Part shown: positions 18,260-25,776 of the stretch, piece by piece
How positions within the stretch are numbered: the stretch's first letter is position 1
Layout of the letters: every line of letters starts with the position of its first letter
DNA from: CAWCUZ01 sp963798795
Lineage (GTDB): Bacteria; Acidobacteriota; Vicinamibacteria; Vicinamibacterales; SCN-69-37
Assembly (NCBI GenBank): GCA_963798795.1
Contig: CAWCUZ010000006.1
Span: forward strand, 469,615-533,614
Direction: 5' to 3'
DNA length: 64,000 nt
Program-made: the position numbers and the translations under genes
The notes under the pieces: generated by a model
Database searches by the model: none
What the model was told of the DNA's origin: nothing
Seen by the model: only the letters and a program-made list of their open reading frames with translations

Positions 18260-18610
18260 GTCTGGCCTCCTGGGTTCAGGAGCTTACCGCAGCAGGCGGC
18301 CGGTCGCCTCGGACCTCGCCTCGCGGCCGCGGTGGGTCAGCGGACCTGGGGGTGGGCCGCTGGCCCACGAGGTCCTGGGGCAGGCGGGACGATCGGAGTG
18401 GGCCGCTGGCCCGAGAGGGGTGGGCCGCCGGCCCAGGGGGTGGGCCGCCGGCCCACCGCGTGCGAACCGGTCGGGTGAGACGTGGCTGGTTCGCTGGCCC
18501 ACGCTGTGGTCCAGCGGCCCGCCGGCTCGCGCGAGCGACAGGCCGCGCCGAAGCAGCCTTGATCCATTCCCCTGCCGATCCGTCATCGGCCGGCCGATAG
18601 TCGGGCCGGC
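18260..18610. repeat. Gene-free gap with GTGGGCCGCTGGCCCAC palindromes
   Basis: Between DinB and the receiver-domain gene, at least four close copies of the palindrome GTGGGCC-GCY-GGCCCAC occur (near 18352, 18399, 18420 and 18440), with two partial ones (GCTGGCCCAC near 18496, GGTCCAGCGGCCC near 18508). Short spacers separate them. Short frames read through here are repeat translations. A related GTGGGCTTGGCCCAC hairpin sits at 22244. Confidence 0.8.
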
Positions 18611-18979
18611 ATGCCGCGCCTGCGAATCCTCCACGTGGAAGACGACGCGATCGATGCGCTCTTGTTTCAGGACCAGTTGCAACGCGCCGGGTTGTCCGTC
18701 GAGATCACCCGCGCCGTGTCGGCCGCCGAGGCGGAGTCGGCGCTCGGGCGCGACGCCGTCGACCTGGTGATCACCGACAATCGTCTGCCGGGCTGGTCTG
18801 CCCGCGGCGTGCTCGACCTGGTTGCGCGTCTTCGCCCGGGCACGCCCGTGATTGTGCTGACGGGCGGCATGGACGAAGCGGACGTGACGACGGTGCTGGC
18901 ATCCGGCGCCGCGGCGTGTCTCGAGAAGCACGACGTGAACGCATGGCTGTCGGCCATCGTGGCCGAGCTGCGATCGTGA
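18611..18979 (+). CDS. Stand-alone response-regulator receiver domain
   Basis: A 122-residue CheY-like protein with no output domain. The acidic pair D11/D12 (LHVEDDAID), phosphoacceptor D56 (LVITDNRLPG), T84 (VIVLTGG) and K106 (CLEKHD) are all present, so it should be phosphorylatable. No histidine kinase is nearby. The target is unknown; single-domain receivers usually act by protein contact or as phosphate relays. Confidence 0.9.
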   Translation: MPRLRILHVEDDAIDALLFQDQLQRAGLSVEITRAVSAAEAESALGRDAVDLVITDNRLPGWSARGVLDLVARLRPGTPVIVLTGGMDEADVTTVLASGAAACLEKHDVNAWLSAIVAELRS

Positions 18980-18994
18980 CAGACCCCGGCAGCC

Positions 18995-19052
18995 CTATTC
19001 CGCCCGCAGCACCGCCACCGGGTCCACGCGGGTCGCGCGCCACGTCGGTCAG
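18995..19052 (-). pseudogene. ADOP C-terminal remnant
   Basis: Read on the minus strand this short stretch encodes RATRVDPVAVLRAE followed by a stop, the standard ADOP ending. Nothing upstream of it is recognisable; homology stops just before the hairpin at 19060. It is the stump of a deleted permease. Confidence 0.8.
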
Positions 19053-19059
19053 AGTGCGT

Positions 19060-19081
19060 GCCCGGGTCTGAAGACCCGGGC
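19060..19081. repeat. Palindromic repeat GCCCGGGTCTGAAGACCCGGGC
   Basis: A near-perfect hairpin with a 9-10-base stem and the TGAAG centre shared with copies at 22278, 52066 and 52227. It abuts the ADOP stump. Confidence 0.85.
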
Positions 19082-19100
19082 CTCCATCCCTTCGGCGCCG

Positions 19101-19139
19101 CTATACGCCTTGCGCACATATGCGCTCAAGGCGTATAGT
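19101..19139 (+). promoter_or_regulatory. 38-base palindromic operator over a PadR promoter
   Basis: Positions 19101-19138 form a near-perfect palindrome: outer arms CTATACGCCTTG and CAAGGCGTATAG, centre CACATATG, with only two mismatched pairs of nineteen. A promoter TTGCGC (19110-19115), 18 bases, TATAGT (19134-19139) lies inside it. The PadR start codon GTG is at 19146, the expected start point of transcription. The site is therefore well placed for autorepression of a leaderless PadR transcript. Confidence 0.75.
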
Positions 19140-19145
19140 CGAGGC

Positions 19146-19487
19146 GTGACCCGATCGCCCGACGACGTGCTGCCGCTCTCGTCGGTGGCGTTCGAGATCC
19201 TGCTCACGGTGTCGGACGGCGACTGCCACGGCTACCACGTCATGCAGGAGGTGGAGCGCCGGACCGGCGGGCGCATCATGCTGCACCCGGGGACGCTCTA
19301 CCGCGCGCTCGCCCGCCTGCTCGAGCAGAGCCTCATCGAGGAGCTGGCGTCGCGCAACGACGAGCGCCGGCGGCTCTACCGGCTGACGAAGTTCGGCCGC
19401 GCCGTGCTGGCGGCCGAGGCGGCGCGGCTCGAGCGCCAGGTGCGCGAAGCGCGCGCGCGTCGCCTGCTCGGCCGGCAGGAACGCTGA
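19146..19487 (+). CDS. PadR-family transcriptional regulator, probably leaderless
   Basis: A 113-residue PadR protein (LPLSSVAFEILLTVSDGDCH, GYHVMQEVERRTGGRIMLHP, GTLYRALARLLEQSLIEELA, RRRLYRLTKFGRAVLAAEAA). The GTG at 19146 is preferred over an ATG at 19110 because the latter lies inside the operator and promoter, and homology begins after the GTG. No Shine-Dalgarno fits; the start coincides with the predicted transcription start. The ADOP it would control has collapsed (next feature), so the regulator may persist for autoregulation or other targets. Confidence 0.85.
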   Translation: MTRSPDDVLPLSSVAFEILLTVSDGDCHGYHVMQEVERRTGGRIMLHPGTLYRALARLLEQSLIEELASRNDERRRLYRLTKFGRAVLAAEAARLERQVREARARRLLGRQER

Positions 19488-19488
19488 C

Positions 19489-20336
19489 GTGGGCGGACGG
19501 ACGCGCCGGATGCTGCTGGGCTGCTTCGATCTGGCGCTGCGGCTCTACCCGGCGGCGTTTCGCGGCCGCTTCGGCTCCGCCATGCGGCAGGCGTTCATGG
19601 GCCAGATCTCGCCGACGGGCCGCCGGCCTGGTGCGCGCAGGCGAGCCGTCAGCAGTCTCGCCAACACGGCCGTCAACGGGCTGGCGGAGCGCCGCTACGA
19701 GCGGCGCCGCGTCCGACTGACGGCGTCCTCCCGAAAGAGAGAACCCATGCGTTCGTTGATTCAGGACCTGCGATTCGCGGCCCGCAGGATCCGGGCATCT
19801 TCATGACGCTGGTGGCCGAGACCGACGGCGATCCGCTGGCGCTCACCGATCGCGTGCGGCGGGCGCTGTGGCGCGTCGATCCGGACCAGCCGGTCTGGAA
19901 GATCCGGACGCTGGCCTCGCTGGTGGATCGCGCGACCGCGGGGAGCCGGTTCCTGTTCCTGGCGCTCACGATCTTTTCCGGCGCCGCCGTGCTGCTGGTC
20001 GTCGCCGGGCTCTACGGCGTCGTCAGCCAGGCGGTCAGTCAGCGCGCGCGCGAGATCGGCGTCCGCATGGTGCTCGGCGCGAGCCGGCCGGCCGTGCTGA
20101 CCGAGGTCCTGCGGTCCGGGATGACGCCGGCCGTGATCGGCCTGGCCGGCGGACTGGCGGGCGCGATTGTCGTCGCGCGTGCGATCGGAGCATTGCTGTA
20201 CGGCGCATCGCCAGGCGACCCGTCGCCGTATGCGGCCACCGTCGGCATCCTGCTCCTGGTGACGTTCGCCGCGTGCTACCTGCCCGCGCGCCGCGCGGCC
20301 GCGGTGGATCCGGCCATCGTCCTGCGCGAGAGCTAG
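19489..20336 (+). pseudogene. ADOP collapsed by a large internal deletion
   Basis: The first 97 codons (to about 19790) encode a normal ADOP leader and the start of the first helix (MRSLIQDLRFAARRI). They join directly, in another frame, to a normal ADOP end from about 19793: GIFMTLVAETDGDPLALTDR, VDPDQPVWKIRTL, the second FtsX domain (REIGVRMVLGASRPAVLTEV) and the ending ARRAAAVDPAIVLRES. About 600 residues are missing. The junction lies in GGATCCGGGC, which also fits the usual DPG codons, so a microhomology deletion is plausible. It follows an intact PadR by one base. Confidence 0.88.
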
Positions 20337-20391
20337 TCTAGCCAGGACGTGCGGTTCGACGTGGCACCCGATTTGCAGTTCCACGGTCCGC

Positions 20392-20717
20392 ATGACTCGA
20401 CGTGCCGGAACACGCCGTCGGGGAGGGTCGTGCGCCCGACGAGGCAGGACGCGCCGCTGGTCGCAGCGCGTGACTCAGGGCAGCGACGCGCTCGACCTCG
20501 AGCCGGGTGTCTTCCAGAAGCGCAGCGCGCGTGCGGTGGCGCTGTCACTGAAGCGATCGGCCGACCGGAGCCGGCGCCGCAAGAGCTCGGCGTACCGGTC
20601 GGCGATGTCGATGCTGACCTTCTACATCAATCGGGCCGGCCGCCAGTTGCCGGCGAGCCGCCGCCGCACGCTGGAGCGCGCCAAGAACGAACTGCGGCGC
20701 GCCTTCGGCCGACATTC

Positions 20718-20721
<4 letters not shown>
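20392..20721 (+). CDS. DUF3175 protein
   Basis: A 109-residue very basic protein. From about residue 23 it matches DUF3175: RRWSQRVTQGSDALDLEPGV, then ARAVALSLKRSADRSRRRKS, SAMSMLTFYINRAGR and LERAKNELRRAFGR. The family is short, often found near DNA-repair or stress genes, and has no known function. The ATG used gives an arginine-rich lead of about 20 residues that may not be native. Confidence 0.75.
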
Positions 20722-20893
<172 letters not shown>

Positions 20894-22192
20894 TTACTCG
20901 ATAATCCTTCCCTCCTTGATCACGGTCCGAATCCGCCTCGTGTTCCGGATGTCATCGAGCGGGTTGGCGTCGAGGAGCAGGAGGTCGGCGGCCTTGCCGA
21001 CCTCGAGGGTGCCGCGCTCGGCGTCGATCCCCATGATGCGCGCCGCGTTGCGCGTGGCGGCCAGCAGCGCGTCCTGAGGTGACATGCCTGCACCGGTGAC
21101 GAGCTGCTCCAGTTCGCGATGGATGAGCGGCAACGGATCGCGCTGCTCGTCCGCCAGGTCGTCCGTCCCGGCCACGATGGACACGCCCAGTTCGGCGGCC
21201 CGGCGCGTGACCGCGTACATCCACGGCGTGCGGCTGGCGCTCACCGGATCGCTGGCCTGACCCACCGCGAAAATCCAGAGCGTCGGATTGAGCGCGACGT
21301 GGTGGTCGTGCATCGAGCGCAGCAGGCCGTCGATCGCCGGACTGCCGGCCGGCACGCCGGCGAAATCGCCGGAGGCGCGCTTCGTGTAGTCGCCGGTCGC
21401 CGGCGATCCCTCCCAGACGAGATAGGCCGCGTGTGCGAGCATGTCGACACCGGCGTCGACCAGGTCACCCGGTTTGGCGGGAAACACGGTCGCGTGTGCG
21501 ACCACTCGAAAGCCCTGGCGGTGGGCTTCGGGAACGATGCGTTTGACCGTGGCGGCGTCCAGCGCGGCATAGAGCTTCAGGGCCGCCGCGCCCGTGCCGC
21601 GCGCCATCGCGACCGCGCGGACCACGTCCGTGTCGGGTGTGATCGCCTGCATCCAGGGTGCCGTGCCGGGCGTGTACCCGCGCGAGGCGCCAATGACGCG
21701 CGGGTCGGTGAAGAAGGGCGGTCCGCCCATCAGCGCCACGTACACCACGGTCGGGCCCACCACCTCGCCGGCGATCACCTCGCGCGACAGTTCACCGGCC
21801 AGACGCGTGTCGCCAGCCAGATCGAACACGCTCGTCACGCCGCCGGCCAGCGCCCGGCCGAGCAGTCCGACCGCCCGGTCGTGCGTCGACGAGGTGATGT
21901 GGACGTGCGCGTCGATGAGGCCGGGAATCGCAAAGGCGCCGTGGCCGTCGATGCGATTCGTGACATCCGGCGGCTCCTGGCCGGCCGGCACGATGGCGGC
22001 CACCTTGCCGCCGCGCAGCACGAGGCTCACGTGCGGGCGAGACACGCCGCCCGTGCCGTCGATGAGTGTCACGTCGTCGATGACCGTGGCCGGCGGCTGT
22101 CCGCCGCGGCCGCCGCGCTGAGCGTGCAGCGGCCACCCCAGGATCAAGGCCGCCAGGAGCGCGAGCGAACGGGCGATGCGTCTGGAATTCAT
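20894..22192 (-). CDS. Secreted amidohydrolase
   Basis: A 432-residue metal-dependent hydrolase with a Sec signal (SLALLAALILGWPLHA-Q). The amidohydrolase barrel has DAHVHI (first two metal histidines), a lysine in AALKLYAALD, histidines in FRVVAHATVF and MLAHAAYLVW, and the terminal aspartate in VAGTDDLADE. The beta-sandwich flanks are TLIDGTGG at the start and VGKAADLLLLDANP at the end. The closest known types are secreted imidazolonepropionase- or prolidase-like amidohydrolases; the substrate is unknown. It should act in the periplasm. Confidence 0.88.
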   Translation of the reverse strand: MNSRRIARSLALLAALILGWPLHAQRGGRGGQPPATVIDDVTLIDGTGGVSRPHVSLVLRGGKVAAIVPAGQEPPDVTNRIDGHGAFAIPGLIDAHVHITSSTHDRAVGLLGRALAGGVTSVFDLAGDTRLAGELSREVIAGEVVGPTVVYVALMGGPPFFTDPRVIGASRGYTPGTAPWMQAITPDTDVVRAVAMARGTGAAALKLYAALDAATVKRIVPEAHRQGFRVVAHATVFPAKPGDLVDAGVDMLAHAAYLVWEGSPATGDYTKRASGDFAGVPAGSPAIDGLLRSMHDHHVALNPTLWIFAVGQASDPVSASRTPWMYAVTRRAAELGVSIVAGTDDLADEQRDPLPLIHRELEQLVTGAGMSPQDALLAATRNAARIMGIDAERGTLEVGKAADLLLLDANPLDDIRNTRRIRTVIKEGRIIE

Positions 22193-22235
22193 GGGTGCGA
22201 CAGTACCGGGTTCGCGGTCGAAGCGCCAGAGTCCA

Positions 22236-22275
22236 GAGAGTTGGGTAGTGGGCTTGGCCCACTACCGAGAGTTGG
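22236..22275. repeat. Hairpin flanked by 9-base direct repeats
   Basis: A perfect hairpin, GGTAGTGGGC-TTG-GCCCACTACC (22244-22266), is bracketed by two copies of GAGAGTTGG. This is the layout of a tiny inserted element with a target duplication, or of a REP-like unit. It sits upstream of the amidohydrolase start and next to another palindrome at 22278. Confidence 0.75.
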
Positions 22276-22277
22276 AG

Positions 22278-22299
22278 GCCCGGGGCTTCAGCCCCGGGC
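22278..22299. repeat. Palindromic repeat GCCCGGGGCTTCAGCCCCGGGC
   Basis: A perfect 10-base-stem palindrome of the CCCCGGGGCTGAAG family. Its centre supplies the TGA stop of the DNA glycosylase gene, so the last three codons of that gene are repeat sequence. It could also end transcription. Confidence 0.85.
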
Positions 22300-22851
22300 G
22301 ATTGTCGCCGGGTCCGAAGACCCGCCGCTCCGTCGCGGCGAACCGCATTCCCGGCCGTGCCGCTTGAGCCGTCGGAACGCGGCCAGCATCTGGCCGTACG
22401 AATAGTTGGCGTTGCGGCCGCTGGGATTCGGGAGCACGAACACCCGAGCGCTCTCGAAGGTCTCCGGTTGAGGGCCGAGGGTGATCGGGCCCTTGCGGTT
22501 GAAGACGAAGCGGAACAACGACACGCCCACGAAGACGACGACGGCCGGCCGCCATCGCCGGACTTTGCGGCGCAGGATGTTCAGCCCCGCGACGTACTCG
22601 TCGCGCCGCAACGTGTTCATGCCCGGCGTCATGCGCGCGATGAGGTTCGTGATCCCCAGTCCCCACTCCGCCAGCCGGCCGTCGTCTTCGGCGCGGAGCC
22701 GCTCGGGCACGAGGCCCGATTCGAAGAGCAGTTTCCAGAAGCGATTGGAATAGCCGGCGAAGTGATGGCCAATCCGCTCCGACCGCTCGCCCGGATTGAT
22801 GCCGACCAACAGCACGCGGACGCCGGGTTTGACGCGATCGGCCAGGGGCAT
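22288..22851 (-). CDS. mug: G/U mismatch-specific DNA glycosylase (Mug/TDG family)
   Basis: A 187-residue protein with the Mug signature motifs: VRVLLVGINPGERSERIGHH near the start, WGLGITNLIARMTPG, VVVFVGVSLFRF and VLPNPSGRNANYS. These are the N-containing and NPSG loops that bind uracil or thymine opposite guanine and insert into the helix, so base-excision repair in the cytoplasm is expected. The ATG at 22851 places homology right at the start. The end is formed by an inserted palindromic repeat, making a short non-native tail that should not affect the core. Confidence 0.9.
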   Translation of the reverse strand: MPLADRVKPGVRVLLVGINPGERSERIGHHFAGYSNRFWKLLFESGLVPERLRAEDDGRLAEWGLGITNLIARMTPGMNTLRRDEYVAGLNILRRKVRRWRPAVVVFVGVSLFRFVFNRKGPITLGPQPETFESARVFVLPNPSGRNANYSYGQMLAAFRRLKRHGRECGSPRRSGGSSDPATIARG

Positions 22852-22960
22852 CTCGTGGAGCCAATGTACTGCTGGCGGACGCTGCCGCAGGTCGGCGTCC
22901 GCACAGATTGATGTGCACCGGTCGAGCGTCGAAGGAACGCGGTTTGCAAGATGGCGCCTC

Positions 22961-23485
22961 GTGTCGAAAGCGGGACGAGCCGCCCTCATTGCGGCGGGTG
23001 TGACGGCCGGACTGGCGGCCACGGCGGCCGGGGTTGCGGCGGCGGTCAGCCTGGCGGCGGCGGCCGCCGGGCGCCGGGTCGGCCGCGGGCGCTACGAGCT
23101 GCGCGACCGCGTCGTGCTCATCAGCGGCGGGTCACGAGGCTTCGGCCTGGCGCTGGCGCGCGTCTTCATCGAGGAAGGCGCGCGTGTCCGGCTGCTGGCG
23201 CGCTCGGAGCCCGAGCTGGCGCGCGCGCGTGAAGAGCTGGCCTCGCACGGCGCCGACGTCGAGACATATGCCTGCGACGTGCGCGACCGCGACGCGGTGC
23301 AGGAGGTCGTCGATCACGTGATTGCGGCCGACGGGAGCCTGGACGTGCTGGTGCACAATGCCGAGGTCATCGACAGCGAGCCGTTCGAGCACGCCGCGGT
23401 CGAGGACTTTGCCATGTCGCGATTCGTCGTCGCGGGCGCGATGCCGGGGCTGTCGATGTCGGCGATGCGGGCGGCGCGCCACTAG
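22961..23485 (+). pseudogene. Short-chain dehydrogenase with internal deletion
   Basis: A GTG start leads into an Ala-rich membrane helix and a Rossmann half: LRDRVVLISGGSRGFGLALA, the acidic DVRD site, and LDVLVHNAEVID in place of the usual NNAG. After AVEDF the sequence jumps to FVVAGAMPGLSMSAMRAARH, which matches a segment about 100 residues further on in related proteins. The catalytic Ser and Tyr-x-x-x-Lys are therefore lost and the chain stops early (174 residues against about 330). It overlaps the convergent methyltransferase stop by 4 bases. It cannot be an active dehydrogenase as read. Confidence 0.78.
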
Positions 23486-24312
23486 CCGCGTCCGAACAGC
23501 CCGACGCCGCCCCACGGCCGGTGGCCCGGCTGCGGCCGTTCTGGCAGCAGGGCGGCCAGGCGCAATCCGAGCGACAGACGGCCGAGCCGCGCGCCGGTTT
23601 TCAGGAGCGAACGCACGTCGATCGGCATCCACCCGTGCCGGGCGAAGAACATCGGCCCGTCCGGCGGCGCGAAGCGCAGCGGCGCGCCGGCCCGGGCAAG
23701 CGGGGATCCGATCTGGCGCGTGAGCATCTTCAACAGTCCGGGCGAAACCAGATCCAGGATCCAGCGCGAGAACGGCGGTGCACCCAGGTCGTCGGCGAGC
23801 CCGCCGACCTGCTCGTCGGACAGATAGATGAGGAGGCCTTCGGTCAGGACGAGGACCCGTCGCGCCTCGGCCTTGATGCGCTGCAACAGCCGGCGGCGCC
23901 CGTCGAGGTCGAGCACGTCGAGCGGGACCCGTTCGAGCGCGCACCCCGGCTGCACGTCGGCGAGCACGGCGGTCTTGTAGTCGAGGAGCGCGGGGAGGTC
24001 GACTTCGATCCAGCGCAACGCGGAGGGGAGCGGCAGCCGATAGGGCCGCGCGTCGAGACCCGCGGCCAGGTTGAGGACGACGTCGGCGCCGTCGCGGACC
24101 TCGTGGGTGATGAACTCGTCGAAGAGCACGGTCCGGGACACCCACGACCACGACTGGCGCGCGCGTCGCGGGAAGCCGCGGAGGATCTCGATGCCGCGGT
24201 CGCCCGCGAGCCGGCGCGCGTACGGATCGCGGAACAGGGCATCGGGGCGGTCGGATTCGTCCGCCCGGTAGGCGGCGGCCCAGAGCGCCGTATCGGAGAC
24301 GTTCGAGATCAC
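23482..24312 (-). CDS. SAM-dependent methyltransferase, leucine carboxyl methyltransferase-like
   Basis: A 276-residue class I methyltransferase of the LCM/O-methyltransferase type: VSDTALWAAAYRADESDRPD, LFRDPYARRLAGDRG, the SAM-binding VVLNLAAGLDARPYRLPLPS and WIEVDLPALLDYKT, then VLVLTEGLLIYLSDEQV. GTG at 24312 is chosen because homology starts with it; the open frame upstream does not fit. Members methylate small polyketide-like acids or proteins; the substrate is unknown. It is divergent from the cytochrome gene. Confidence 0.85.
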   Translation of the reverse strand: MISNVSDTALWAAAYRADESDRPDALFRDPYARRLAGDRGIEILRGFPRRARQSWSWVSRTVLFDEFITHEVRDGADVVLNLAAGLDARPYRLPLPSALRWIEVDLPALLDYKTAVLADVQPGCALERVPLDVLDLDGRRRLLQRIKAEARRVLVLTEGLLIYLSDEQVGGLADDLGAPPFSRWILDLVSPGLLKMLTRQIGSPLARAGAPLRFAPPDGPMFFARHGWMPIDVRSLLKTGARLGRLSLGLRLAALLPERPQPGHRPWGGVGLFGRG

Positions 24313-24406
24313 GTAGACAGCGTAGCGCGCGTGGCAGAGAACCACACGCAGAAACCGGCGCCACGATCGCCGGCCGGCGAACGCGCGCGCGTGACACAAT
24401 CGATCG

Positions 24407-25687
24407 ATGCGCGCAAGCCTCTGGCTCGTCGGCGCCGCGGCCGTTCTGGGTGCGGCATTCGGGGCCGCCGCATGCGGAGCGACGTCGGACTCGGCCTCGC
24501 CGGCCGCAGCCGCGCCGCCCTGGCATCCGCGGCCGCTCACCGACGTCGTCTACGAACGCACGCCGGAGCGGCAGGTTCGCGGCGAGTATCTCGTCCGCGG
24601 CATACTGCAGTGTTTCCTCTGCCATTCGGAGCGTGACTGGACGAAGCCCGGCGCGCCGCCGAAAGCCGGCCGCGAAGGCGCGGGCGCGGTGTGGTGGAAC
24701 AAGGCGTGGCTCGTCGCGCCGAACCTGACGCCCGACACCGAGACTGGCATCGGCCGCTGGACGGACGACATGCTGGCGCGCGCCATTCGCGAAGGCATCA
24801 GCCACGACGGCCGGCCCCTGCATCCGCAGATGTGGTCCTCGTCGTTCAGCGATCTTACCGACGAGGAAGTGGCGTCGGTCATCGTGTATCTGCGCGCGCT
24901 GAAGCCGATTCGCCATCCGCTGCCGCCGACCGCGATTCCGCCGGCCGAGGCCGCGAAGATCGAACCGCCGCCGGCGTTCACCGGCCAGCCGCTCGAGTTC
25001 GTGTCGAACCTGGCGCGCGGCGGACACCTGGTGGCGCTGGCCGACTGCGCGGGGTGTCACACCTCCTGGTACACGCCGGTCAATCCGGGGCTGTTCGGCG
25101 GCGGCAACCCGATCGAGCTTTCGGGCGTGCACGCCTACAGCGCCAACATCACCAGCGATCCATCGGGCATTCCGTACTACGATGCGGCGCTGTTTCGCGA
25201 GGTGATGCGCACGGGCCACGTCAAGAGCCGTCCCCTGAGTCCGGTGATGCCGTGGGTCGTGTTCGGGCACCTGGACGACGCGGACCTGGACGCGATCTTC
25301 GCGTACCTGTCCGCCTACCGCCCGGCCCACCACCTGATCGACAACATCGAAGCGCCGACAACGTGTCCGGTCTGCCAGGGGAGCCATCCACTCGGCGAGT
25401 ACAACCGTCCGGTCGAATCGCACCCCGCGCCGTACTCGGCCGCCGACTGGAAGGACGCGGTCGGGGCCTACCGGCTGGAGACTGACTTGACGCTCGTCAT
25501 CGCCCTCCGGGGCCGCACCCTCACGATGCAGGAGGGGCAGGGCGGCAAGCCGTGCGATCTCACGACCGAAGACGGCCGCCGCTTCGTGTGCGATGGCGGG
25601 CTCGACGAGGTGGAGTTCGTTCGTGAGTCGGGGCGGGTGACGCATCTGATCGACAACCGGGTCGACGTGGCGCGCAAAGTGCGCTGA
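24407..25687 (+). CDS. Di-heme cytochrome c lipoprotein with a degenerate third site
   Basis: A 426-residue protein with a lipoprotein-type signal (AAFGAAACG, cysteine 23). Two heme-binding CxxCH motifs are at 69-73 (CFLCH) and 214-218 (CAGCH). Likely axial methionines are M142 (HPQMW) and M281 (PVMPW). A third CxxC at 320-323 is followed by glutamine (CPVCQ), so heme attachment there is unlikely unless unusual. The domain order resembles the cytochrome subunits of membrane alcohol/aldehyde dehydrogenases, but no dehydrogenase gene is adjacent. The C-terminal 80 residues (LVIALRGRTLTMQEGQG and on) are not cytochrome-like. Periplasmic electron transfer is the expected role. Confidence 0.85.
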   Translation: MRASLWLVGAAAVLGAAFGAAACGATSDSASPAAAAPPWHPRPLTDVVYERTPERQVRGEYLVRGILQCFLCHSERDWTKPGAPPKAGREGAGAVWWNKAWLVAPNLTPDTETGIGRWTDDMLARAIREGISHDGRPLHPQMWSSSFSDLTDEEVASVIVYLRALKPIRHPLPPTAIPPAEAAKIEPPPAFTGQPLEFVSNLARGGHLVALADCAGCHTSWYTPVNPGLFGGGNPIELSGVHAYSANITSDPSGIPYYDAALFREVMRTGHVKSRPLSPVMPWVVFGHLDDADLDAIFAYLSAYRPAHHLIDNIEAPTTCPVCQGSHPLGEYNRPVESHPAPYSAADWKDAVGAYRLETDLTLVIALRGRTLTMQEGQGGKPCDLTTEDGRRFVCDGGLDEVEFVRESGRVTHLIDNRVDVARKVR

Positions 25688-25739
25688 GAGGTCGCGGAGC
25701 AGCCGGCCAGACACGGATTGTCCGTGCTCGGCGCGCTGT

Positions 25740-25768
25740 GATATGTACTATTGACTCAACTATATGAC
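25740..25768 (+). promoter_or_regulatory. Candidate operator upstream of an ADOP
   Basis: A T/A-rich island in GC-rich DNA, with TATGTA (25742-25747), TTGACT (25751-25756) and CTATATG (25760-25766). TATGTA cores also occur near other PadR/ADOP starts in this window. It may be bound by a PadR encoded elsewhere, since none adjoins this permease. Confidence 0.4.
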
Positions 25769-25776
25769 GTGGCCGC

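Noticed and set aside
18260..18610. Small genes in the palindrome-rich gap.
   Set aside because: Several short frames exist on both strands but all are translations of the palindromes, with no start signals or homology.
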